Origin: Chaenocephalus aceratus
Taxonomy: Eukaryota > Chordata > Actinopteri > Perciformes > Channichthyidae
Assembly: GCA_023974075.1 (NCBI GenBank)
Contig: CM043800.1
Location: forward strand, 39,670,313-39,734,312
Length of the DNA stretch: 64,000 nt
Direction of reading: 5' to 3'
The position numbers and the translations under genes are program-made. The notes beneath the pieces are model-generated. The model saw only the letters and a list, made by a program, of their open reading frames with translations. It was not told where the DNA came from and did not search any database. Shown here one piece after another: positions 33,735 to 44,351 of the stretch. Every line of letters begins with the position of its first letter. The first letter of the stretch is position 1.

Positions 33735-35608
33735 AACGCACGCCAATCGTTCTTCTCTGACATCATTACCAAAAACAAAAACATCAGATCAGACAAGCAG
33801 TCAGTGCCTCTGCATAAGGAACAGCAAATGTGTTGTCTCTGTGTCCACTTAACATCAATTCAAACACCATGACACAATTCCATCAGATTAATGATAAAAA
33901 CCTAGAGGACATTATTCAACTTCTGAAATCCTCCTCCTGCTACCTTGATATTATTCCAACAGGATTTTTCAAATATGTTTTGCCCTGCATGGCCTCAGAT
34001 CTACTTCATATAGTAAACAAATCTCTTCACTCAGGTATTTTTCCACAGGCCCTGAAAACTGCAGTCATTAAACCGCTCTTAAAAAACAATAATCTACATG
34101 CTTCAGTAATGAACAATTACAGGCCCATATCAAACCTGCCATTTCTAGGTAAGATCATTGAAAAAGTTGTTTTTCAACAGTTGAGTTTCTTGCATTTAAA
34201 TAGCTGTTTGGATGTGTTCCAGTCAGGCTTTCGTCCAAACCACAGCACTGAGACTGCTCTTGTAAAGGTCTTTAATGACATCCACTTAAACACAGACAGT
34301 GGCAGAACTTCAGTGTTAGTATTATTAGATCTCAGTGCTGCGTTTGACACTGTTGACCACAGCATATTACTCGACCGACTGGAAAACTGGGTGGGACTTT
34401 CGGAAACAGTTCTAAATTGGTTTACTTAAAGGACAGAAACAACTTTGTTTCTATAGGTAAATACACATCTGAGTTGACAAATATGACATGTGGGGTTCCT
34501 CAAGGCTCCATCTTGGGGCCTCTTCTCTTTAACATCTGCATGCTACCACTGGCTCAGATAATAGAGAACAACAAATAAGTTACCATAGCTATGCGGATGA
34601 CACACACATTTACATAACAATTTCACCAGGAGACTATGCTCCAATTCAAACACTGAGTAAGTGCATTGAACAAATCAATGACTGGATGTGTCAGAACTTT
34701 CTCCAATTAAACAAAGATAAAACTGAGGTAATGGTTTTTGGAGCCAAGGCAGAACGTATAAAAGTTAGCGCTGAGCTTCAGTCTGCAATGTTCAAACCAA
34801 CAGATAAAGCCAGAAATCTAGGTGTAGTCATGGACTCTGACCTGAGTTTCAACAGTCACATTAAAACAGTTACTAAATCAGCCTACTATCACCTAAAGAA
34901 TATATCTAGGATTAAAAGACTAATGTCACAGCAGGATTTGGAAAAACTTGTCCATGCTTTTATCTTCAGTAGACTCGACTACTGCAATGGTGTCTTCACA
35001 GATCTCACTAAAATATCTATTAGGAAGCTGCAGCTGATTCAGAACGCCGCTGCTCGAGTCCTCACTAACACTAAGAAAATGGATCACATCACTCCTGTTC
35101 TGAAGTCTTTACACTGGCTTCCTGTGTGTCAAAGAATAGATTTTAAAATACTGCTGGGTTTATAAAGCACTGAATGGTTTAGGCCCAAAATACATTTCTG
35201 ACCTCCTGCTAAATTATGAACCATCCAGATCTCTCAGGTCTTCAGGGACTGGCCAGCTTTCTGTCCCCAGAGTCAGAACTAAACATGGAGAAGCAGCGTT
35301 CAGTTATTATGCTCCAAATATCTGGAACAAACTCCCAGAAACCTGCAGGTCCGCTGCAACTCTGACTACTTTTAAATCCAGACTAAAGACTTTTCTTTTT
35401 GTCGCTGCTTTTAATTGAACTATTCATATCTTAGACTGCACTGTAACTTTTATCCATGTTTTTTTCTTTTAATGTTTATTTTATTAGCTTTTCTTTTGAA
35501 TGACTGATTTTAAATGCCATTTTCTTAATGTCTTTCATTTTTTGTAAAGCATTTTGAATTGCCTTGTGTTGAAAAGTGCTATATAAATAAACTTGCCTTG
35601 CCTTGCAA
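33735..35608 (+). mobile_element. L2-like LINE, 5'-truncated
   Basis: The body starts within the polyprotein (FFSDIITKNKN, about 33755), covers the whole reverse transcriptase and C-terminus to the stop at 35418, and ends in an A/T-rich 3' region with AAGTGCTATATAAATAAACT and a (CTTGC)n tail. The endonuclease domain is absent. A 3'-only relative is at 28436-28641. Confidence 0.9.
33830..35418 (+). pseudogene. L2-clade reverse transcriptase, frameshifted
   Basis: The protein would copy the LINE RNA at the target site. Frame 1 (33830-34429) holds RPISNLPFLGKIIE, FQSGFRPNHSTETAL and motif A LDLSAAFDTVDH, with a catalytic Asp at 34328-34330. After a shift near 34425 a second frame holds CGVPQGSILGPLLF (34489 on). 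After another near 34575 a third frame holds the YADD box (34590-34601) with both catalytic Asp, then LNKDKTEVMVFG and the thumb region to 35165. A last shift near 35160 leads to YKALNGLGPKYIS and a C-terminal AAFSYYAP, IWNKLP, FKSRLKTFLF block. The motif spelling fits the L2 (Maui) clade common in fish. All catalytic residues remain, but three frameshifts make it inactive. It lacks the endonuclease half of a full-length ORF. Confidence 0.9.
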
Positions 35609-35736
35609 GAAATTGATTATTCAATATTCAAAACCCAGTCAATGTCACCCTTTATTGGCCCCTTGACCAACCTATGACCCTAAAGTCAACTTTACTAATG
35701 CCAGAATTTGGTCGAAAGGATGTGTATGGTTCCCAA

Positions 35737-36464
35737 CAGAGTTGGGTGTAATAATATTACTTTTGTCGGTAGGAGTAGTGTAACGCGCTACTTTTATAAT
35801 TCAGTAATCACACTACAGTTACTAACATTGCCCCGACACGCGTTACTTCGTTACTTACTAAAATCAGTCATAATCAAACCTCAACAAACACCTGCAAAGA
35901 ACACTTGCTAAGGTGAAGCTAATGCACTGCTATTTGTTGTTTGTTTATATCAGTAGTCTGTTCTTCTTCTCTGTTTTCCGGTTGTTGCCTGTTTTGAATG
36001 ACGAATACACACTACCGCCGCCTGCTGGTAAGGAGATTTATTGCCACTCACGCATGCGCAGTTCGTACGTGCTCGGCTGAAGTCTTTGCGGTGTGCTCCA
36101 GTCTGGCTCCAGTGCAACACATGGCCAACACGCAGGAGAACACGCCGACGCAACAGCGTGAGCAGAGATAGACTGCGCAACATATACAGATAGCAGGAGA
36201 CAGAGGACAGCCACGGTCAGATAGGAAAACATTCAGGATCTGGATCAGTCTTATGCGACAATAGAAACTGAATTAAAGAGAACATTTGAAACTTTAGCAG
36301 TCTGCGTGATCTGCCTGCAGGGAGGGGCGGGCCGGCCCTGCGAGTAAAGTAACGAGTAAAGTAACGAGTTACTTTATGTAGAGAGTAACGAAGTAGTGTA
36401 ATATTTACTTTTTTTAATGTAATATGTAATATATTACTTTTTTTTAGTAACGACCCCATCTCTG
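35737..36464. mobile_element. hAT-type MITE (728 bp)
   Basis: Left end CAGAGTTGGGTG, inverted right end CAGAGATGGGGTCG. Target duplication GTTCCCAA (35729-35736) against GTTCCCAC (36465-36472), 7 of 8. Both ends are rich in GTAACG/TTACTTT words. The middle is CpG-rich and has only short frames. Confidence 0.85.
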
Positions 36465-36472
36465 GTTCCCAC

Positions 36473-37060
36473 CCTCATAGAAATGTCCAAATGACCCACA
36501 TTGACCCTTCTGGTGATTCCCCATTAACTCCCTATTTGGAAGACAATTTGGGGCAAATAGGGTAGCCGCACATATACACACACAACCCTAAACCTGCACA
36601 AAACCAAAGTTTAATACCTTAAATAAATGGTTAACATCGTGGGCACTTATTCTGAGATGGCAGGCACGACCTTGCAATATGACCTGCATTATAATTACCA
36701 CACACACACACAGACACACACACACACACTCCGGACAGAATTGGAGCTTGGTTGTGTTGTTCAGAAGACAAATCCCTTGTCTTTTATTTTTTGCAAGATT
36801 AAAGAGTGATGCTAATACCTTGTCCAACTACATTCTCTGAGCTGTTTGCTCGAAGCGAAGCATTGATACTTTTCACAAAAGGTTAACTCTCTTCTTTGGT
36901 CAGCAGACAGATTTTGATAAAGCTTATACTTGGGGCTGATTAGATTCAGCCCCTAGTTTAGCTGCTATAGGCTTAGACGGTTGGGGGACACCTTACTTCT
37001 TCCTTCTCTCTGTCTGTACCTGTGTACTCTCATGTTCCGAATAACCCAGCTTCCCCAAAG
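36473..37060. other. Unassigned sequence with short CA run
   Basis: CA run at 36699-36729. Otherwise nothing recognised. Confidence 0.5.
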
Positions 37061-37556
37061 TCTTTTTGGTGTCTATCTACGCTGGGATCCTGAGTCGTGG
37101 CTGATCCTGAGTCCTGAGTCCTGATCTGAGTCCTGGACTTCGAGTCGTGGCTGAACCTGTCTCTGCGGTCCTGCCCGACTGTCATCATACTTCCCTGATG
37201 GCTCCCACAGGATTGCTGACATCCTCGTGGATTCATCTTCCTATTATACACACATGCATTTCCAAACATTTGGACTACCTACGCTGTAAAATGTATTATC
37301 TCTTCGATTTACACACGGCATCTATTGCTCGTCTGTCCGTCCTGGGAGAGGAATCCCTCCTCTGTTGCTCTCCCTGAGGTTTCTCCCATGTTCCCTTTAA
37401 ACTGTGGGTTTTCTCTGGAAGTGTTTCCTTGTACGATGTGAGGGTCTAAGGACAGAGGGTGTCGTATTGTCATACTGATATTCTGTACACACTGTGAAGT
37501 CCACTGAGACAATGTAACATTTGTGATATTGGGCTATAAATAAACATTGATTGATT
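37061..37556 (+). mobile_element. Retroelement 3' region, family B copy 1
   Basis: Shares 37211-37555 with 52846-53213: CCTCGTGGATTCATCTTCCT, ATGCATTTCCAAACATTTGG, GGTCTAAGGACAGAGGGT, GATATTGGGCTAT and an AAATAAACATTGATTGATT end. A common end plus a TGAT tail fits a LINE or SINE 3' region. CCTGAGTC words repeat at 37090-37135. Confidence 0.7.
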
Positions 37557-37664
37557 AATGTATTGAAGATACTACAGTGTGATATATACATAAGTAGCTG
37601 TAGAAAAGGCACAGGATCCTACAAATCATTAGGAATAGGAATATACTAATTTATATAGGAATAT

Positions 37665-37745
37665 AATAATAATAGATTTATTTTGTAAGCGCTTTTACAG
37701 GTGCTCAAAGTCGCTTTACAGAGATAGTGAAAAGAAAAGAACAAC
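37665..37745 (-). mobile_element. LINE 3' tail fragment
   Basis: AATAATAAT followed by ATTTATTTTGTAAGCGCTTT and GTGCTCAAAGTCGC. This is the inverted form of the usual GCGCTTTATAAATAAATTATT tail. Confidence 0.5.
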
Positions 37746-37904
37746 AAATAATTTTAGTTGAGTTGAGTCAAATTAAAATCAAGCAATACAAAAACAATCA
37801 AATGAAAAGCCATATTGAAGAGGAGAGTTTTTGTGAGTTTTGTGAGAATAAAGAATATAATAATGTATTCATATAAATAGTTATCACCCCAATAAACCAT
37901 ATCT

Positions 37905-38110
37905 AATTTTGTCTTAATTTACTTTATTTAATTTCATATTCTGTTCTTGTACATATCCCATCAATCTATTAACATGTACTGTATATAGACTTGTTGCACT
38001 ATTTTGCATTTCATTATATAATGTTGCATTGTTGGAGCAGCTCAGGTCAATAATTTCATTGCCAGTTCTACACTGTAGTTTTGTGCATATGACAAGAAAA
38101 CCTTTGGATC
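37905..38110 (+). mobile_element. LINE 3' end, family A copy 2
   Basis: Partner of 10400-10602 with the same block order and the same end, GTGCATATGACAAGAAAACC. Confidence 0.65.
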
Positions 38111-38810
38111 GTTTGCATATTTGATATATCTGGAGACCATGAATGATATTTCAGTAAAAGCCACATGTGTCAGCCTGCTGGTGGTGGTAGAGGAACGTCA
38201 GGGAATCAACAGTAGGATGTATCCTCTGAGTACCATGACAATCAAAATCTGATGGCAGTCCATTCAAAAGATTGGAAACATTAGTTTGGAGCCACTTTGG
38301 TGGATGGAGTGTCAGACAGATGAATATTCACCTCCAAGGCTTATCATCCCCCGTTATGACAGATGTCCCAGATGCCTCGGAGGTGAATTTAGTAAATTGG
38401 AGAAAACTTGTTTGGATTTTATGCATTCATATCGCAGCTCTGGGTTCTGTGGCGAAGAGGTGATAATAGAAAGTGGAAATGAGAATGTGGAAAAAATATA
38501 AAATCCTCACAAACTCATATAAAGAAAGACACGTCCCAGCCTTTAATTTGAACATCAACGACCCTGGGAACTTGACTATACAGCTAATTAAAAGCTAAAA
38601 AGCCCCCTCCCCCCCGCCAACAAAAAAAACAATAGACACATGTAGAATAAAATAACGATACAAAAAAAATACTTCACACAACAAACAAAGATGAAATTGA
38701 GAAACTGTGGAAATAAACAAAGACACTTTAGGACAGAAATCATTGTGAACTAGCGGAGTAATGACGGGGGGGGGGTTTAACAGACAAATAAAGATAAGAT
38801 AACATAAGAG
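38111..38810. other. Unassigned sequence
   Basis: Overlapping 60- to 70-codon frames near 38272-38501 carry no known motif. C and G runs lie at about 38605 and 38766. Confidence 0.5.
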
Positions 38811-38965
38811 GTACTTTATTGATCCCATATTGGGAAATGTTCCGTTGCAGCAGCATCAACAACAACAACAACAACAACACAAAACAAGGCATTGCATTTA
38901 AGTAGGTATACACAATGCTAGAATTAAAATATCTCAAAATTGAATTAAAGCAGCATTAAAAAGTA
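38811..38965 (-). mobile_element. LINE 3' tail with CAA repeat
   Basis: GTACTTTATTGATCCCATAT, GTTGCAGCAGCATC, (CAA)n at 38857-38880, then ACAAAACAAGGCATTGCA. Same tail family as 33079 and 42765. Confidence 0.7.
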
Positions 38966-39026
38966 GAATATACTGTAGACCGTGACATTCTGAAGAAGTG
39001 GTCTTTAATTACATGTTTTATGTCAA

Positions 39027-39093
39027 GGTTAGTTGGAAGCAATAATATTAAGTTGAACCTATTTAAACTTAAGATTATTGCTTTCAACTAGCC
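39027..39093. repeat. 67-nt hairpin with 28-bp stem
   Basis: Arms 39027-39054 and 39066-39093 pair over 28 positions with three mismatches around an 11-base loop. The left arm begins GGTTAGTTGGAAGCAATAAT. Size and loop resemble a short-RNA precursor, but a relic of a palindromic MITE is equally possible. Confidence 0.8.
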
Positions 39094-39299
39094 TAAAAAC
39101 AGTTGTGTGTGATCTGTTGACATAATTCACTTAACCCTTGTCTTCGTTTCCCCCCCCCTTACTTTGGCGTTTGCGGTCAAATTTGACCGGTCCTGTTTTA
39201 ACTGCTATTACATTAACACAAAAACCATTAATCATCACCACATTTCATTTAACACCCTTTCAAACTGTACATATTGTATCAGACTACTGGTATACATAA

Positions 39300-39375
39300 T
39301 ACTAATAATAATAATCCTTATATTTATTATAGCGCTTTATCAATGACTCTCAAAGCGCTTATGAAAACACATGAA
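39300..39375 (-). mobile_element. LINE 3' tail fragment
   Basis: AATAATAATAAT, TATTTATTATAGCGCTTTAT and CTCAAAGCGCTTATG: the inverted LINE tail pattern, nested in the TTAA element. Confidence 0.5.
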
Positions 39376-39477
39376 ACACTGCAGTAAAGAACAATAGACA
39401 TTGAACATGTATTACGTGTGCCAGGTGTGATCCATGTGGGGGGAAGGGAACATAAGGGACACACACACATCTAGAGT

Positions 39478-39760
39478 ATGTGTGTGTGTGTGTGTGGCCT
39501 AGTATTACTATACTTGTGGGGACCTACATCTGTTTACATAGTCACGTGTGGGGACTTGCCTCCCTTATGGGGACACATTGGAGGTCCTCATGAGGGGAAT
39601 CATTACTTTTAGGGTGAATACTTGGTAAGGTTATTATGGGTTACGGTTAGGCATGTGTTGGTTATGGTTAAGGTTAGGATAAGTCTCCAGGAAATGCATG
39701 TAAGTCAATGTAATGTCCCCTGAAGTGATGTATACATGGTATGTGTGGTGTGTGTGTTTT
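39478..39760 (+). repeat. TG-flanked module, copy 2
   Basis: (TG)n at 39478-39496, then TTACTATACTTGTGGGGACC, ACATCTGTTTACATAGTCAC, GGTTAGGCATGTGTTGG and GTCAATGTAATGTCCCCTGA, then GTGTGGTGTGTGTGT. Same order as 50172-50393. Confidence 0.85.
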
Positions 39761-39998
39761 ATCTGATCCGGATGGTTACTAATTCCTTTTCTTTATGGCG
39801 GTCGTTTTGACCGGGAACACCATGGGTGTTACACAGTTGACTAAATCATCCAAAGTCAAGTGGTGATCAGCAATTGTATAAATGTCTACTGTGAAGGACA
39901 TCTTAAACCTTAATGCAATCGAATGTAAAACAAAAAAGTTATGATTGATGAAAGTAGTACATCGGTCAGATTTGACCCGAAGACAACAGGAGGGTTAA

Positions 39999-40897
39999 TT
40001 GAAGTCAATGATTGAGTTTTGTCAGTGTATGGAGGAAACATAGTTGATGATGAAACTGCAACTAACTCTAATAATGTCACCTGAATTCATTCTTAATTAC
40101 CATCCCTGAACAGCCTTATTTGTCTTGTATATATCAATGAGCCATATGTCCTTTAAAAGTGGCAGTTTGAATGATGAAAACGACAGTATTTCTTTAATTT
40201 TCCCGTTGATAATTACCGCACAGCATCTGGCGAACACAGTCCCGTAATAGCTGTTGTTTCACTGGTTGCTGCACAATATGCAGAATATTGAATTATGATT
40301 TGATTGTTATTTCCACTGTAGCATTAATAAGTAGTCAGCTGTTCTCCGTGTGAACAGCAGGCGGATCAGAGCAGCAGATTCCGAGTGTTTGAGCGCGTGT
40401 ATACCTCTGAAACAAAGCTTCCCGTCTCATCCCTACAGTAGAGCGGAGCCTGGAGAGCAGGAGTCATACAAGCACAACGAAGACATATGTTTCTGTCAGA
40501 CTGCGTTAGGTTTGATTCTCGGGGAACACAGATGCCATTAGGAGTAGATGTCACAACATTCCTGGATGAATCGGTTAGGGCTGCAACAATCTGCTGACTT
40601 CCATCCATCACTGGCCTCTGGAAACAGATCCACTGAACGCCTTATTTCACTCCTCCAGACGCTGAGTTGGAGGTCTGGATTTGTACCTTTTCTGTTCCTG
40701 CTTTCCATGCATGACTTCTCCCCTTTTTTTTATTCTGATTTTAAGCCGTACCAGCATTTTTCTTTTATCTCATACATCTTTCTGTCGTTTATGATTAAAG
40801 GAGGAAGACGTTTAGAGTAACATCTTTCCAGAGGATGTTGCACACTGAGAAATAATCTGACATGACTTCTGTTCACTGCTGACTGGATAGCGCACGC
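39999..40897. other. Unassigned sequence
   Basis: No repeat signature. Frames at 40350-40820 are short and motif-free. Confidence 0.5.
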
Positions 40898-41414
40898 CAG
40901 GGATGTCCAAACTTATTTACTGAGGGCCACATACAGAAAGATATACGAAGGGCTGGGCGCTCCCTATAGGAGAGGTTTATTGCCTCATAAGTGCAGTTAT
41001 GAGTCAGCAAAATCAATCAAATGTGAGTAAATTATTCTTGATACTTGAAAATCACAGATCTCCAGAGGGTTTCATTTATTTAGTTGGCAGCTCGTCCCTT
41101 AACACAGAAGCTTTAGATTGCTTATCATAAGTGCAAATTGGAAGGGTGTATTTCAAGGTTGTTATGTAGATAAGTAATTGGGCTTTTCTTGTCAACATAA
41201 ATCTGTTAGAAAATGTTTTCAACTTAAAAACTGTGCACTAAAACATGAATACTGTGTAATATGTGTACGTATATATTTAAAAAGTACAATATAAGACAAG
41301 CACAAGTTTAATTTGTGGGCTGTATTTCACGATACTTTTTTAATTAGCTGAGTGCCGATTCAAAATGGCTCGCAGGCCGCATCTGGCCCCCTGGCCGTAG
41401 TTTGGACACCCCTG
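40898..41414. mobile_element. hAT-like MITE (517 bp)
   Basis: Left end CAGGGATGTCCAAACTTA, inverted right end CAGGGGTGTCCAAACTAC, followed by GGCC-rich stretches. Flanking octamers GCGCACGC and GCGTACAT match at 5 of 8, so the duplication is only suggestive. Confidence 0.75.
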
Positions 41415-42017
41415 GCGTACATGCTAGAAGCTTCTTTTCTCAGCTTATAATATTTGCTCTATATCTAATTATATTTAGATCAATCATTTGGAACAATTGG
41501 CAATGCAGGTGTGTTTACATCAAGAACTGGTTTAATTAGACTACAGACCTTTAGCATCTTAAACCCTGGTGAATGATTGGTTAGAGCTTTATTTAAAGAG
41601 GCATTCAAACAATGTTTTTGGGGTTTTTCCTTCCCTGGAGTGTGTTATATAAGTGTGTGTGACTGTAAATGGTTACACTACTTTCATTGGCTATTGCATA
41701 CTTGGCTCCTTTAAAACTCTGACTGTTCAAACCGACTGAACCTTTTGTAGAGATCCCAATATACGCAATATTTCAGGCTGAATTTTCATTAATTGATTCT
41801 GTAAAAACATCCTGTAGCTTGAACTTTAACCCTGCTTTATGGGACATTAAATGAGGATATAAAGGGGTTCATTGAGTATATTTGGCCATGTGTGAATTAT
41901 GCCTTTTAAAACAGAGAGACCTACAAACATATTATGCCAGTACACGTTGTTATCCCATGTAAGACTTATTAACAATTAGTGTCACTCACTCAAATCAAAC
42001 TTTGTAGTAGTTCTAAG

Positions 42018-42727
42018 ATGGATAGACAGATAGATAGATAGATAGATAGATAGAGAGAGGAGATAGATGGATAGATATATAGATGGACAGATAGATATAT
42101 GGATAGATAGGAGAGAGATAGATAGATAGATGGAAAGATAGATAGCTAGATAGATGGAAAGATAGATAGATAGATGGATAGATTGAGCGAGAGAGAGAGA
42201 TAGATAGATAGAGAAGAGGATAGACAGATAGATAGACAGTAGATAGATATATGGATAGATTGAGATAGAGAGAGATAGAGAGAGAGATAGATAGATAGAT
42301 GGATAGATATAGAGAGAGAGATAGATAGATAGATGGATAGATAGATAGATGGATAGATGGAAGATAGATAGATAGCTGGATAGATTGAGAGAGGAGAGAG
42401 ATAGAGATAGATAGATCAGATGGATAGATAGATAGATGGATAGATTGAGAGAGAGAGAGAGAGAGAAGATAGATAGATGGATAGATAGATAGATAGATAG
42501 ATGGATAGATTGAGAGAGAGAGATAGATAGATAGATAGATAGATGATGATGAAAGATAGACAGATAGAAAGATAGAAAGATATGATAGATAGATGGATAG
42601 ATTGAGAGAGAGAGAGAGAGAGAGATAGAGAGATAATAGATAGATAGATAGATAGAAGATAGATAGCTGGATAGAAAGATGGATAGATAGATAGATAGAT
42701 AGAGAGAGATAGATGGATGGATAGATT

Positions 42728-42760
<33 letters not shown>

Positions 42761-42762
42761 AT
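42018..42762. repeat. GATA/GAGA array, about 745 bp
   Basis: GATA tetranucleotides with GATG, GACA, GAAA and (GA)n variants. The block TAGATTGAGAGAGAG recurs about every 90-110 bp. The 281-codon Ser/Ile/Leu/Tyr frame is a repeat artefact. It directly abuts the LINE tail at 42763. Confidence 0.95.
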
Positions 42763-42880
42763 ACTTTATTGATCCCAATTTGGAAATGTTTGCGTTGCAG
42801 CAGTCTAAAAAACAAGGCAATGTACATAAGAGAAATGAAGACACTAGAAATAAACAGTCCAAAATATTTCCGAAAAAGAA
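42763..42880 (-). mobile_element. LINE 3' tail abutting GATA array
   Basis: ACTTTATTGATCCCAATTTG, GTTTGCGTTGCAGCAG, AAACAAGGCAATGTACATAA and AAATAAACAGTCCAAAATAT, nearly the same as 33079-33175. Confidence 0.8.
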
Positions 42881-43429
42881 TTGCACTCTGCGAGACGCTC
42901 TGTAAGGCCAGCAGGGTGGAGCTTGGTGCCCTTGATGATTCTTAAAAAAGAAAGTGTTTTTTACTCACAGCAGGGTAACAATGCTTCCTGGCAGACCAGT
43001 GTCCTGCTCTGGCTCACAACCCTCTGTGCAGACGGGTGATATGTGAGACTGTATCGAACAAAGCATCCCAGCAGGGACATCCAGAGGTCAGGAGATTTTG
43101 AAACTCAATGAATATGCCTCCACTTTTTCTGTCAAAATTGAATCAGAGCCCCGGGCCACTTACTTTTACCTTAATTTGATGCTAGTAGAGTGCAGAGACA
43201 GCTGCTTTAACCTCCAACAAATCGTCGAGAAAAGGCAAGGAAAAAAAGCTGAGTGCACTCCCTTGATTGTATCTGAGGCTGAATGGTTTGACGGCCTCTC
43301 CGTGATCCATGAGCCGAGCAACTTGAAAGGAAACATCGGATAAATTACAAGGGTGGCGGGTATATCCACACCATCGGAGCATTTAAATGTGGAAGTGCAA
43401 AGTCTCAGTGTCAGAGAAATGACAGTTTC
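42881..43429. other. Unassigned sequence
   Basis: No repeat signature. Overlapping frames on both strands at 43098-43382 carry no identifiable motif. Confidence 0.45.
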
Positions 43430-43985
43430 AGCGCAATTACATTACATTACATATCATTTAGCTGACGCCTTTATCCAAACGACTTACAATACGAGCAAAA
43501 CCCATTAAGAATGAAACGCCGAACAACAAGGAAAGTGCAGATTACATTACATGTTACTTGTTAAACGCTTTTATCCGAAGCGACTTACATACTCAATACT
43601 GTGGACAATCCCCACTGGAGCACTTTGGGGTGAAGCGTCTTCTACGACATGCTGACTGCAGTGGGGTTTGAACCCTGATCACAACACCAACACACCATCC
43701 ACTGCGCCACAGCCTCCCAGATATATTCACTTCAAGCGAATACCATACAGTAGTAAGTGCTGGTGAATTAGTTACAAGGCCTACATTAACTCAAAATGCT
43801 TGTTGATGTTGGTTAACTGCCAAGGTTCAGTCGAAAAAGATGCGTTTTCAGTTTGTGACGGAAGATATTTAGAGTTTCTGATACATCCCGATGTCAATGT
43901 GGAGCTCATTCTAACATTTAGGAGCCAGGATAGCAAACAGGCGTGTTTTTAACCGAGTATATGTTCCCACCAGACATTTGACAAT
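43430..43985 (-). mobile_element. LINE 3' end, interrupted by a SINE
   Basis: Second copy of the LINE at 33242-33645. The tail ATCATTTAGCTGACGCCTTT and CGACTTACAAT lies at 43450-43492, and the rest (GATGTCAATGTGGAGCTCAT, GGAGCCAGGATAGCAAAC) at 43719-43985. A SINE fills 43541-43718. Confidence 0.8.
43541..43718 (-). mobile_element. Complete tRNA-derived SINE
   Basis: On the minus strand it starts GGGAGGCTGTGGCGCAGTGG (A box at 43709-43699), has B box GGGTTCAAACC at 43675-43665, then TGCAGTCAGCATGTCGTAG, CCAGTGGGGATTGTCCACAG and the tail GTAAGTCGCTTCGGATAAAA with ATGTAATGTAAT. It is the fullest copy here, the only one with both pol III boxes. Confidence 0.9.
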
Positions 43986-44351
43986 CAATTGGGAAGTTTA
44001 CAGAATTAAAAACGTGAGGAATTATTTCCCCATCAAACGTCTGCTTGTGTTCAAAAAGACGAGCTTTTAAGGCAAACAATGACTTCATGAAAATCTCTTC
44101 TTAAGACATGAAAATCTCGTCGCTGTCGATGTCTGACCTTGTAAAAAAAAGACCTTGGAAGAGTTGAAAATAAGGAGAGCTTTTTTTTCAAGTAACAATC
44201 TGACAGTGTTGAATGCGCCAATGTTTGGGGACTTTGTGGAGGCGTTGTGCCTCAGGTGTTTGCTGTCCTCTTTTTGGATTACCGAGGAGAGTTTGGATGG
44301 GTCCGTAATCCTCTCAGGTTCCAGAAACAAACAGCAGGGACGTGTCGTCAG

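Larger units (their letters stand above)
39131..39998. mobile_element. TTAA-flanked element with GGTCAAA termini
   Basis: Left end TTAACCCTTGTCTTCG, inverted right end TTAACCCTCCTGTTGTCTTC. Both lead to GGTCAAAT-TGACC words (39177-39190 and 39964-39978). TTAA at both edges fits piggyBac or Kolobok insertion. A LINE tail (39300-39375) and a TG-flanked module (39478-39760) lie inside. Confidence 0.8.

Noticed and set aside
41982..42827. 281-codon Ser/Ile/Leu/Tyr-rich open frame
   Set aside because: Product of the GATA array and adjacent LINE tail, not a protein gene.
43541..43718. tRNA gene (A and B boxes present)
   Set aside because: No tRNA cloverleaf around the boxes; the body and tail mark it as a SINE.
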